Shown: positions 52,944-60,145 of the stretch, piece by piece | Numbering within the stretch: position 1 is the stretch's first letter | Layout: the number at the start of each line of letters is the position of its first letter | Assembly (NCBI RefSeq): GCF_019236475.1 | Contig: NZ_JAFAIX010000009.1 | Coordinates: forward strand, 1 to 64,000 | Direction: 5' to 3' | Length of the DNA: 64,000 nt | From: Chitinophaga sp. | Lineage (GTDB): Bacteria > Bacteroidota > Bacteroidia > Chitinophagales > Chitinophagaceae | The notes under the pieces: model-generated | Told to the model about the DNA's origin: nothing | What the model saw: the letters and a program-made list of their open reading frames with translations, nothing else | The model's database searches: none | Position numbers and translations under genes: made by a program

Positions 52944-54116
52944 ATGAAAGAAGTATTTATAGTATCTGCTGTTCGTACACCAATAGGTTCATTTAACGGT
53001 GGGCTGTCTGGAATTGCTGCAACCAAACTGGGTTCTATCGTCATCAAGGCGGCTCTGGAAAGGGCTGGAGTAGCGGCGGATCAGGTAAACGAAGTGTATA
53101 TGGGGAATGTGATCAGTGCCAACTTGGGGCAGGCGCCAGCTACCCAGGCGAGTCTGGGTGCAGGTCTTCCTAATACAGTTCCTACTACTACTGTCAACAA
53201 GGTATGTGCTTCCGGTATGAAAGCCATTATGTTGGGTGCGCAGAGCATTATGCTCGGCGATAACGACGTGGTGGTAGCCGGCGGTATGGAAAACATGAGT
53301 CAGGTGCCTTATTACCTGGATAAAGCCCGCAACGGTTACAAACTGGGACATGGCGCTATTACCGATGGTATTATTCGCGATGGCCTCTGGGACCCTTACA
53401 AGGATTTCCATATGGGTAATGCCGCAGAAATCTGCGCGAGCGAATATCACATCACCCGTGAAGACCAGGACGCCTATGCTATTCAGAGTTACAAACGTGC
53501 TGCGGCAGCTTGGGAAAAAGGTCACTACAAATCAGAAGTCCTGCCAGTAGAGATTCCAGGCAAACAAGTAGTAACTGTTTCGGAAGATGAAGACTACAAG
53601 AAAGTAATTTTCGATAAGATCCCTTCCCTGAAGCCTACCTTCCAGAAAGATGGTACCATTACTGCGGCCAATGCCTCCAATCTGAATGATGGTGCAGCGG
53701 CGGTATTACTGGTGAGCGGCGAGAAGCTGAAGGAGCTGGGATTGAAGCCACTGGCTAAGATCGTAAGTTTTGCAGATGCGTCTCAGGCGCCTGAGTGGTT
53801 TACCACTACGCCGGTAAAAGCGATCAATAATGCATTGCATAAAGCAGGTCTGAAGATTACAGACATGGATTTTGCAGAGGTAAATGAAGCATTCAGTTGT
53901 GTACCTATTGCGAATGCCAAAGATCTGGGCTTGCCTATGGAGAAAGTGAATGTATGGGGTGGTGCGGTGTCTATGGGGCATCCGATTGGATGCAGTGGTG
54001 CTAGGATCGTAGTTACCTTGAATTCCATTTTACACCAGGAGAATGCGCGCTACGGAGTAGCAGGTATTTGTAATGGTGGTGGTGGCGCTAGTGCGATCAT
54101 CATTGAACGAGTATAA
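52944..54116 (+). CDS. Acetyl-CoA C-acyltransferase (thiolase)
   Basis: This 390-residue thiolase has the acyl-accepting Cys in TVNKVCASGMKAIMLG (about residue 87), the His in GGAVSMGHPIGCSGARI and the C-terminal catalytic Cys in AGICNGGGGASAI. It joins or splits acetyl-CoA units, in acetoacetyl-CoA formation or beta-oxidation. The ATG at 52944 (MKEVFIVSAVRTPIGSF) matches the family start; the earlier ATG at 52908 overlaps the -7 box. It is single, with a strong terminator. Confidence 0.95.
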   Translation: MKEVFIVSAVRTPIGSFNGGLSGIAATKLGSIVIKAALERAGVAADQVNEVYMGNVISANLGQAPATQASLGAGLPNTVPTTTVNKVCASGMKAIMLGAQSIMLGDNDVVVAGGMENMSQVPYYLDKARNGYKLGHGAITDGIIRDGLWDPYKDFHMGNAAEICASEYHITREDQDAYAIQSYKRAAAAWEKGHYKSEVLPVEIPGKQVVTVSEDEDYKKVIFDKIPSLKPTFQKDGTITAANASNLNDGAAAVLLVSGEKLKELGLKPLAKIVSFADASQAPEWFTTTPVKAINNALHKAGLKITDMDFAEVNEAFSCVPIANAKDLGLPMEKVNVWGGAVSMGHPIGCSGARIVVTLNSILHQENARYGVAGICNGGGGASAIIIERV

Positions 54117-54140
54117 CAACTGCCATAATATTTTATTTGT

Positions 54141-54170
54141 AAGCCTGTCTGAAAAGACAGGCTTTTTTTT
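54141..54170 (+). terminator. Terminator of the thiolase gene, start of intergenic module copy 1
   Basis: AAGCCTGTCT pairs perfectly with AGACAGGCTT over a GAAA-type loop, followed by eight Ts. Confidence 0.92.
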
Positions 54171-54190
54171 GTGTCAAATCTGATCAAAAT

Positions 54191-54332
54191 GATAATTATT
54201 GTATCAATTTTATAATGTATAAATTATTAATCTTCAATAACATTTGATTAACTTTTCTACTGATTTTTGAGAGGTAAAGCTCGCTAATTTTGGATGATAA
54301 GATTCATTTTTTTAACCCAAAAATGCAATTAC
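54191..54332 (+). repeat. Intergenic promoter module, copy 1
   Basis: The stretch GATAATTATT...CAATAACATTTGATTAACTTTT...GCTAATTTTGGATGATAA...TTAACCCAAAAA leads to the first coiled-coil gene. It is nearly repeated at 54911-55051 and more loosely at 55450-55583. It contains the -7 box TAATTTTG at 54285-54292. Confidence 0.8.
54285..54292 (+). promoter_or_regulatory. -7 promoter box of the first coiled-coil gene
   Basis: TAATTTTG fits TAnnTTTG and is conserved, with the bases around it, exactly 720 bases downstream in the second copy. Confidence 0.55.
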
Positions 54333-54821
54333 ATGTCAGATGATCAGATGCAAGTAATTTTAGCTGCTTTGAAAGGAATGGATGGTCGGCTTGAAGGAAT
54401 GGATAATCGACTTGAAAGAGTAGAAAATCGACTCGAAGGAGTAGATAAACGACTCGAAGGAGTAGATAATCGGCTCCACAAAGTTGATGATCGACTCCAT
54501 GTTTTGGAGACTAATTTTGAAAGCTTGGGCAATCAAGTTAAAGGCTTGGATAATCAAGTCAGAGGCTTGAACAAACAAGGGAAAGATCTTGAACAAAGGC
54601 TAATTTCCATGGACATCAAATTCGAACAGAGGTTTTATCTTCTGGAAGGTAGATTTGATACCATGAAGGAAGATTTCAAAGGATTAAGGAATAAGTTAAC
54701 TGTGATGGACAGGAAGATTGAAGCACGATTTAAGGTTATTGACCAAAGTTTTTCAGGTGTAAAAACAATCTTGACCGAGTTTGGCAAAATGCAGCAGGAG
54801 GCTATGGATAAAATACTGTAG
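54333..54821 (+). CDS. Heptad-repeat coiled-coil protein, paralogue 1
   Basis: This 162-residue protein starts MSDDQMQVILAALKG (ATG at 54333). Ten uninterrupted heptads follow at residues 16-85 (MDGRLEG, MDNRLER, VENRLEG, VDKRLEG, VDNRLHK and so on), then a second helical region (FDTMKEDFKGLRNKLTVMD, FKVIDQSFSGVKTILTEF). There is no signal peptide or membrane segment. The whole protein is predicted as a coiled coil. No function is known; the form recalls short tail-fibre-like or structural coiled coils. A shorter paralogue follows 230 bases downstream behind a copied promoter. Confidence 0.75.
   Translation: MSDDQMQVILAALKGMDGRLEGMDNRLERVENRLEGVDKRLEGVDNRLHKVDDRLHVLETNFESLGNQVKGLDNQVRGLNKQGKDLEQRLISMDIKFEQRFYLLEGRFDTMKEDFKGLRNKLTVMDRKIEARFKVIDQSFSGVKTILTEFGKMQQEAMDKIL
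54378..54587 (+). repeat. Ten tandem 21-base heptad-coding repeats
   Basis: Units of 21 bases such as CGACTCGAAGGAGTAGATAA recur in phase with the seven-residue repeat. The near-identity of neighbouring units at DNA level indicates recent duplication or slippage. Confidence 0.8.
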
Positions 54822-54857
54822 ATGCAGTAAAATGAATGGATTTAGTCAAAAGTAACA

Positions 54858-54890
54858 GGGCGTCTCAAAAATAATGGAGGCGTCCTTTTT
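54858..54890 (+). terminator. Terminator of coiled-coil paralogue 1
   Basis: GGGCGTCTC pairs with GAGGCGTCC using two G-T pairs over a ten-base loop, followed by five Ts. Confidence 0.7.
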
Positions 54891-54910
54891 GTGTCAGCTA
54901 TAATCAGAAT

Positions 54911-55051
54911 GATAATTATTTAATCAATTAAATAATGTATAAATAATTAATATACAATAACATTAGATTAACTTTTGTGCTGATTTTCCAAGGGGAAAGC
55001 GCGCTAATTTTGAATGATAAAATTGATTATTAACCCAAAAAATTACGTTAC
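54911..55051 (+). repeat. Intergenic promoter module, copy 2
   Basis: Closely matches copy 1: GATAATTATTTAATCAATTA, AATAACATTAGATTAACTTT, GCGCTAATTTTGAATGATAA and TTAACCCAAAAAATTAC. The -7 box TAATTTTG lies at 55005-55012. Confidence 0.8.
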
Positions 55052-55387
55052 ATGTCGGATGAACAGATGCAAGAAATTTTAGCTGCCTTAAAAGGAATGG
55101 ATACTCGCTTTGAGGAAATAGCGACTAATCTTAAAGGGCTGAATAAAAATTTGAAAGATTTTAGAGAGGAACTAATATCCATAGACAACAAGTTTGAACA
55201 GGAGTATCAGCTAATGGATCGCGGATTTGATGGAATGAAGAAGGATTTTAAAGGATTAGGAAACAGGATTAATGAGATGGACCACGACTTTAAAAAACGA
55301 TTGGATGTTATTGACACCAGTATTTCTGGATTGAAGTTGATCGTGACTGATTTGGTCAAGGGACAGGTTATTGGGCAGCGGTCGTAA
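55052..55387 (+). CDS. Coiled-coil protein, paralogue 2 (short form)
   Basis: This 111-residue protein starts MSDEQMQEILAALKGMD, sharing 15 of 17 residues with paralogue 1. Its C-terminal half is also alike (FDGMKKDFKGLGNRINEMD, LDVIDTSISGLKLIVTDL). It lacks most of the central heptad array, which accounts for the 51-residue difference. It is predicted as a soluble coiled coil of unknown function. It follows the second copy of the promoter module. Confidence 0.7.
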   Translation: MSDEQMQEILAALKGMDTRFEEIATNLKGLNKNLKDFREELISIDNKFEQEYQLMDRGFDGMKKDFKGLGNRINEMDHDFKKRLDVIDTSISGLKLIVTDLVKGQVIGQRS

Positions 55388-55412
55388 AATGGAAACATAA
55401 TCAGCCAAAAGT

Positions 55413-55438
55413 AAAACCTGTTACGGCAGGTTTTTTTG
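55413..55438 (+). terminator. Terminator of coiled-coil paralogue 2
   Basis: AACCTG pairs with CAGGTT over a six-base loop, followed by a T run. It is the weakest of the three related terminators. Confidence 0.6.
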
Positions 55439-55449
55439 TTTCTTAAAAT

Positions 55450-55583
55450 GATAATTATATTCTCATTTTGATGCTTGAAATGTCATATAAATAATTGAAT
55501 TATAATCACAAATGATTAACAAAAATAATTATGGTGAGATTGATATTTGATCTATTTTCGAGTCATACTAAAAAAATTAGCAT
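55450..55583 (+). repeat. Intergenic promoter module, copy 3 (diverged)
   Basis: It keeps AATGATAATTAT at the left, AATCACAAATGATTAAC in the middle and TCTATTTTCGAG (TATTTTCG, 7 of 8 to the -7 consensus) before the start of the next gene pair. Spacing is 9 bases longer than in copies 1 and 2. Confidence 0.5.
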
Positions 55584-55814
55584 ATGGTTAAATCACTTGA
55601 AGTAGTTGTGAATCCATCAGGCTTTACTAATTGGGCAGCAACAAAAAAAAAGAATCAAGAAAAACTCCTTGCATTCCTGCGTAAAAAAGCAGAGGAGTTG
55701 GAAGCAGATCCGTCACATGGATTGATGGATCTTGTAGCAGCAGGTATTTGGGATGAAAACGCCGATTTTACTAAACCTTTTAATCTTTTAAACGAATGCA
55801 AAGCAAAACAATGA
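55584..55814 (+). CDS. Small protein coupled to an ART-like gene, possible antitoxin
   Basis: This 76-residue soluble protein has a basic helical half (WAATKKKNQEKLLAFLRKKAEELEADP) and an acidic end (GLMDLVAAGIWDENADFTKP). No family is recognised. Its stop codon overlaps the ATG of the next gene in an ATGA arrangement. Size, order and coupling fit an antitoxin or a chaperone for the downstream protein; this is inference only. The same order is seen in many two-gene toxin-antitoxin pairs. Confidence 0.6.
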   Translation: MVKSLEVVVNPSGFTNWAATKKKNQEKLLAFLRKKAEELEADPSHGLMDLVAAGIWDENADFTKPFNLLNECKAKQ

Positions 55815-56353
55815 TTGGATTTCAAGAATGCGATGCTGCATTAGCTCGCAATGTAGCCAGCGGAAAAGTAGACCTTCCGTTGACAGATGATGATTACCGC
55901 CTTGGTAAGGGCATTTACTTTTGTGAAGTCAGGCAGCCCAGACCAGACGTCGAGGATCAGGAAAATAAAATGACAGTTATAGGTGGCATGATGCACCTTG
56001 GACATTGCCTGGATTTAGAAGATCCACAGTGTCAGGAAGTGGCGAAATTATGTTTCGATAACCTTGTAAACATAGCGACTAAAATGGGTTATGTTTTTCC
56101 TACCCAGGATGACAATATCCAAGAAATTTTAGAAGGTGCAGCTATTGAATATTTACATCAACTCAATGAATCATTTGGATTGATGCCATACGATTCCGTA
56201 AGAAAATGGATTGTCGCGGGAAAGGAGATCTATCCTGGTTCACGTTTCAAAGACCAGACCCGTAATCAGGTTTGTATCAGGAACCGGGACTGTATTGATA
56301 TGTTATTTATTCCAAACAGTCTTGAATTCATCCGGTCGTACGATAGGTCATAA
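55811..56353 (+). CDS. ADP-ribosyltransferase-like protein with altered catalytic motif, possible toxin
   Basis: This 180-residue protein starts at the ATG at 55811 (4-base overlap with the upstream gene); the earlier ATG at 55796 is less likely. DDDYRLGKGIYFCEV (about residues 26-40) resembles the LGxGIYFWE strand of PARP/ART-fold bacterial toxins. VIGGMMHLGHCLDLED, PYDSVRKWIVAGKEIYPGSRFKDQTRNQVCI and the end NRDCIDMLFIPN match the same family as I recall it. In that family the start is a GYHGCD motif giving the NAD-binding His; here it reads GFQECD. It may be inactive or use another chemistry. Confidence 0.6.
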   Translation: MIGFQECDAALARNVASGKVDLPLTDDDYRLGKGIYFCEVRQPRPDVEDQENKMTVIGGMMHLGHCLDLEDPQCQEVAKLCFDNLVNIATKMGYVFPTQDDNIQEILEGAAIEYLHQLNESFGLMPYDSVRKWIVAGKEIYPGSRFKDQTRNQVCIRNRDCIDMLFIPNSLEFIRSYDRS

Positions 56354-56383
56354 GTAAAAACATCTTTACCCATTTCCCTTTTA

Positions 56384-57040
56384 TTATTGCAAATATCCCT
56401 GTTTCAAAGCCATCACCGTATCTATACTGTTTGTACCGCCAGTCTTCATTGTACCACTCTTAATAAACTGAATCCTTACACTATCGGCGCCTTTTTTAGT
56501 GAGGCGAATCGCTGCTGGAAATGCCTGCGGATCAATGACCCCTGGAGTTATTTTTTCGAAAACCCCGTATTTGTCCTCTATCATGCTGTAAACAGGATAG
56601 CGAGACATGATACCCATGGTTTTGGTCTGAATGGCATAGTCGTCATCTATTTTGTAGCGTTGGAACTCGCTATCGGAATAGAGCGTGAGCGCTAGCATCA
56701 GCACATAGGTGCGCACAACGGGTATTATAAGCCCAAATACTAACACAAAGGGCAAAGCAAATAAACCGGCCAGGTAATAATAGCGAGCGTTAATTTCAGG
56801 CTTGGAGAGGCCGTAGAGGACCAATCCGGTGCCTGCATACAAAGAGAAAATCACCCGCTCCGTCTGGGCCCCTTTGAACCCATAACCGTTTAAAGACAAT
56901 ATCAGGCTGATAACAGCCAATGCTAGCAAAATGATATGGAGGTTCCAAGTCAACAGCCGCAATACAGGCGCTTTTACATTCTTAATACGGATGGAAAGCG
57001 CAGCCAAGTAGGATATACCAAGGATTGTAATGGTAATCAT
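56384..57040 (-). CDS. Membrane protein of unknown function
   Basis: This is a 218-residue protein with about five hydrophobic segments in its first 130 residues (ITILGISYLAALSI, LHIILLALAVISLILSL, FSLYAGTGLVLYGL, LAGLFALPFVLVFGLIIPVV). A soluble C-terminal part follows (YAIQTKTMGIMSRYPVYSMIEDKYGVFEK). The ATG at 57040 is preferred to the in-frame TTG at 57073. No family is recognised. It converges with the ART-like gene. Confidence 0.65.
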   Translation of the reverse strand: MITITILGISYLAALSIRIKNVKAPVLRLLTWNLHIILLALAVISLILSLNGYGFKGAQTERVIFSLYAGTGLVLYGLSKPEINARYYYLAGLFALPFVLVFGLIIPVVRTYVLMLALTLYSDSEFQRYKIDDDYAIQTKTMGIMSRYPVYSMIEDKYGVFEKITPGVIDPQAFPAAIRLTKKGADSVRIQFIKSGTMKTGGTNSIDTVMALKQGYLQ

Positions 57041-57121
57041 TTCATCAGGATGTGAAATATATTTAAATATCAAAATATAAATATATAAATATTATACTTT
57101 ATGTTGTCTGGTTTTTTTTCC

Positions 57122-57152
57122 TTTGCTTTTTCGCCAACAAACGATATTTTTG
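57122..57152 (+). promoter_or_regulatory. Promoter of pdhB
   Basis: TTTG at 57122-57125, a 19-base spacer and TATTTTTG at 57145-57152 match the Bacteroidota consensus. The ATG is 54 bases beyond. Confidence 0.75.
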
Positions 57153-57206
57153 CCCTGCCTAAAAGAAAACTAGGCAATTAAACTTTCAAACTTTATTAAG
57201 ATTAGC

Positions 57207-58190
57207 ATGCGTCAGATAGCTTTCAGACAAGCCTTAAGAGAAGCCCTGCAGGAGGAATTTCGCCGTGATGAACGGGTTTTCCTTATGGGGGAGGAAGTAG
57301 CCGAATATAATGGTGCTTACAAAGTGAGCCAGGGAATGCTGGATGAGTTTGGACCTAAACGTGTTATCGACACGCCGATCGCTGAACTCGGTTTCGCTGC
57401 CATTGGCGTTGGTGCCGCACAAAACGGTCTTCGCCCAGTAGTTGAGTTCATGACCTGGAACTTCGCAGTGCTCGCACTGGATCAGATCCTCAATACTGCC
57501 TCTAAAATGCTGGCAATGAGCGGTGGCCAGGTAGGTTGCCCTATCGTTTTCCGCGGACCAAACGGTTCTGCAGGTCAATTGGGTGCTCAGCACTCCACTG
57601 CTTTCGAAAGCTACTATGCCAATATCCCAGGCCTGAAAGTAATCTCCGTATCTAACCCTTACGATGCTAAAGGTCTGCTGAAAGCCGCTATCCGCGACGA
57701 CGATCCAGTTGTTTTCATGGAATCTGAGCAGATGTATGGCGATATGGGCGAAGTTCCTGAAGAAGAATATATCATTCCAATCGGTAAAGCAGATATCAAA
57801 CGCGCAGGTAAAGACGTTACCATCGTTTCTTTCAACAAAATGATGAAAGTAGCCCTGGGCGCCGCTGAAGAACTGGCTAAAGAAGGGATCGAAGCCGAAG
57901 TAATCGACCTCCGTACCATCCGCCCACTGGACTGGTTCACCATCCTGGAATCAGTTAAGAAAACAAACCGCCTGGTAATCGTGGAAGAACAATGGCCTTT
58001 CGCTTCTGTTTCTTCTGAAATTACCTACCGTATCCAGAAAGAAGGATTCGACTACCTGGATGCTCCAATCCGTCGTATCACTGCGCAAGATGCTCCTATG
58101 CACTACGCTCCAAACCTGGTGAAACTGTACCTCCCTGATGTGGAACGTACCGTGAAACTGGTGAAAGAAGTGATGTACATGAAGAAGTAA
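57207..58190 (+). CDS. pdhB: Pyruvate dehydrogenase E1 component subunit beta
   Basis: This 327-residue subunit begins [18 protein letters not shown] and has the E1-beta features [61 protein letters not shown] and [13 protein letters not shown]. With the alpha subunit it decarboxylates pyruvate using thiamine diphosphate and passes acetyl to the E2 subunit. No alpha gene adjoins it here; the gene has its own promoter and terminator, so alpha must be encoded elsewhere. Confidence 0.95.
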   Translation: MRQIAFRQALREALQEEFRRDERVFLMGEEVAEYNGAYKVSQGMLDEFGPKRVIDTPIAELGFAAIGVGAAQNGLRPVVEFMTWNFAVLALDQILNTASKMLAMSGGQVGCPIVFRGPNGSAGQLGAQHSTAFESYYANIPGLKVISVSNPYDAKGLLKAAIRDDDPVVFMESEQMYGDMGEVPEEEYIIPIGKADIKRAGKDVTIVSFNKMMKVALGAAEELAKEGIEAEVIDLRTIRPLDWFTILESVKKTNRLVIVEEQWPFASVSSEITYRIQKEGFDYLDAPIRRITAQDAPMHYAPNLVKLYLPDVERTVKLVKEVMYMKK

Positions 58191-58208
58191 TTTCCAACTT
58201 CGTTATAC

Positions 58209-58244
58209 AAAAAAAGTCCGGCGCATTTGCACCGGACTTTTTTT
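58209..58244 (+). terminator. Terminator of pdhB
   Basis: AAAAAGTCCGG pairs perfectly with CCGGACTTTTT over a ten-base loop and ends in a T run. With A and T runs on both sides it may also serve the convergent cysM. Confidence 0.92.
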
Positions 58245-58266
58245 ATTTATGCTGCTTTATATGTCA

Positions 58267-59148
58267 TTACGCAAATAAATCACTACTCAAATACCTATCG
58301 CCCCGATCACAAATAATACAAACCAATACGCCACTACGCAGCTCCTTAGACAATCTTGCCGCCGCGGCCACTGCTCCGCCACTACTCATGCCACAGAATA
58401 CGGCTTCCTCCTTGGCTAATCGCCTAGTCATTTCACGGGCTTCGGCTTCCGAAATATCCATGATCTGATCAACCCTAGATCTGTCAAAGATCTTCGGCAA
58501 ATAAGCCTCCGACCATTTGCGGATTCCTGGAATTTTAGAACCTTCGGTAGGTTGACAGCCTACTATCTGTATATCTGGATTTTGCTCCTTTAAAAAGCGA
58601 GAAACACCCATAATAGTACCTGTCGTCCCCATGGCACTGATAAAATGCGTAATCCTGCTCTGGGTATCTTTCCAGATCTCAGGACCAGTGGTCTTATAGT
58701 GCATCATGTAATTATCCGGATTGGCGAATTGATTCAACATGAAATAACCGCCTTTCGCCACCTGCTCATTGGCATAATCAATGGAACCTTCCATGGATTG
58801 CTCTTTAGGCGTCAGTATCACTTTAGCCCCATATGCCTGCATGGTTTGTACTCTTTCCAGGGTGGCATCTGCGGGCATTACCAGCTCTATCTCAATACCA
58901 AAGAGATTGGCAATCATGGCCAGCGCAATACCAGTATTGCCACTGGTAGCTTCGATGAGCTTAATGCCTGGTTTCAGTTCGCCTCTGTCCAGTGCTCCTT
59001 TAATCATCCCGTATGCGGCACGGTCTTTCACACTACCACCGGGATTATTGCCTTCCAGTTTACCGTAAATGGTAACTGCGGGGTTAGCAGAAATCTTTTT
59101 CAGTTCTACCAGTGGGGTATTGCCCACCAAGTCTAATATTGTAGCCAT
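58267..59148 (-). CDS. cysM: Cysteine synthase B
   Basis: This 293-residue PLP enzyme makes cysteine from O-acetylserine and sulfide or thiosulfate. The PLP lysine is in NPGGSVKDRAAYGMI (about residue 42), with EATSGNTGIALAMI, MGTTGTIMGVSRFL and MSSGGAVAAAARLS. The short length and the GGSVKDR form fit CysM more than CysK. It follows cysE by 9 bases, so both steps of cysteine synthesis from serine are cotranscribed. Confidence 0.94.
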   Translation of the reverse strand: MATILDLVGNTPLVELKKISANPAVTIYGKLEGNNPGGSVKDRAAYGMIKGALDRGELKPGIKLIEATSGNTGIALAMIANLFGIEIELVMPADATLERVQTMQAYGAKVILTPKEQSMEGSIDYANEQVAKGGYFMLNQFANPDNYMMHYKTTGPEIWKDTQSRITHFISAMGTTGTIMGVSRFLKEQNPDIQIVGCQPTEGSKIPGIRKWSEAYLPKIFDRSRVDQIMDISEAEAREMTRRLAKEEAVFCGMSSGGAVAAAARLSKELRSGVLVCIICDRGDRYLSSDLFA

Positions 59149-59157
59149 GGTTTATGA

Positions 59158-59961
59158 TTACAGTTCTGTTAATCTGTGTTCTGCTTTGTAGTATATACGA
59201 GAGAAAGGCTCGACACTTCTTATCAGCCACACATTACCACCTATGATACTGTGATGCCCAACTATGGTATCACCTCCCAATATAGTGGCGCCTGCGTAAA
59301 TGACAGTATGCTCTTCAATAGTAGGATGACGCTTGCTATGCGCCATTTCTTTGTCCACACTCAATGCGCCAAGGGTCACGCCCTGGTATAACTTCACATG
59401 TGGGCCAATCACGGTGGTTTCACCAATAACCACTCCTGTACCGTGATCTATACAGAACCAAGGGGCAATAACGGCCCCAGGGTGAATATCAATACCTGTT
59501 TTGCTATGTGCCAACTCCGTAATCATCCTTGGAAAAAGCGGTACCCGCAGCTTACAGAGAATATGTGCCATCCGGTAGAATGCCACCGCATAAAAGCCCG
59601 GATATGCCCGGATTACCTCGTAGAGGCAGGTGGCCGCGGGATCTCCCTGTAAAATAGCATCCGCGTCTTTCTTCAAATCTTCATACATACCCGGCACCTG
59701 CTGCATGAACTGACGACTCAGTTGCGAAGCTGTATCAGGTAACTGATGCTGCATCGATTGCAGGAGTAATTCGAGTTGTATCTCCAGTTGCTGGCCATAT
59801 TGCTCCAGCATTACAGGATCTGCCATTACCTGGCCAGTATGTTCGGGAAATAACCAATTTAATAAGTTGTTGGCAAAGTCATTGACAGCTCCCGTGGCGG
59901 GAAATGCGCTCGCCGCCGCCGATTGGTGCCGCCGCTTCAATTCATCCAGAAAATCATTCAT
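59158..59961 (-). CDS. cysE: Serine O-acetyltransferase
   Basis: This 267-residue enzyme acetylates serine with acetyl-CoA. It has the N-terminal helical part (LLQSMQHQLPDTASQLSRQF), DADAILQGDPAATCLYEVIRAYPGFYAV-type family segment at about 95-125, and the left-handed beta helix with hexapeptide repeats (GIDIHPGAVIAPWFCIDHGTGVVIGETTVIG, GVTLGALS, AGATILGGDTIVG). The catalytic His is in IDHGTG. It is first in the cysE-cysM operon. Confidence 0.95.
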   Translation of the reverse strand: MNDFLDELKRRHQSAAASAFPATGAVNDFANNLLNWLFPEHTGQVMADPVMLEQYGQQLEIQLELLLQSMQHQLPDTASQLSRQFMQQVPGMYEDLKKDADAILQGDPAATCLYEVIRAYPGFYAVAFYRMAHILCKLRVPLFPRMITELAHSKTGIDIHPGAVIAPWFCIDHGTGVVIGETTVIGPHVKLYQGVTLGALSVDKEMAHSKRHPTIEEHTVIYAGATILGGDTIVGHHSIIGGNVWLIRSVEPFSRIYYKAEHRLTEL

Positions 59962-60022
59962 ATGCGGTTTGGAATTACAGGGTCCGGCCTGTGATCTAAC
60001 AATAAAATTACATATAAATCTA

Positions 60023-60030
60023 CAAAGGTA
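60023..60030 (-). promoter_or_regulatory. -7 promoter box of cysE
   Basis: On the minus strand TACCTTTG matches TAnnTTTG, 61 bases before the ATG. Confidence 0.5.
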
Positions 60031-60108
60031 GTGGACTAATTCTGATATTTAACTGCGTTTAGCAACAATTTTAGCAACTCTTTGTACCGGTTTCTTGGGT
60101 AAGAATCT

Positions 60109-60116
60109 TATTTTTG
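60109..60116 (+). promoter_or_regulatory. -7 promoter box of the sigma-54-activator-like gene
   Basis: TATTTTTG matches TAnnTTTG, 29 bases before the ATG. The nearest TTTG gives a 24-base spacer, longer than usual. Confidence 0.45.
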
Positions 60117-60145
60117 GCGTCTGTGAATTAACACTTAATCATACT

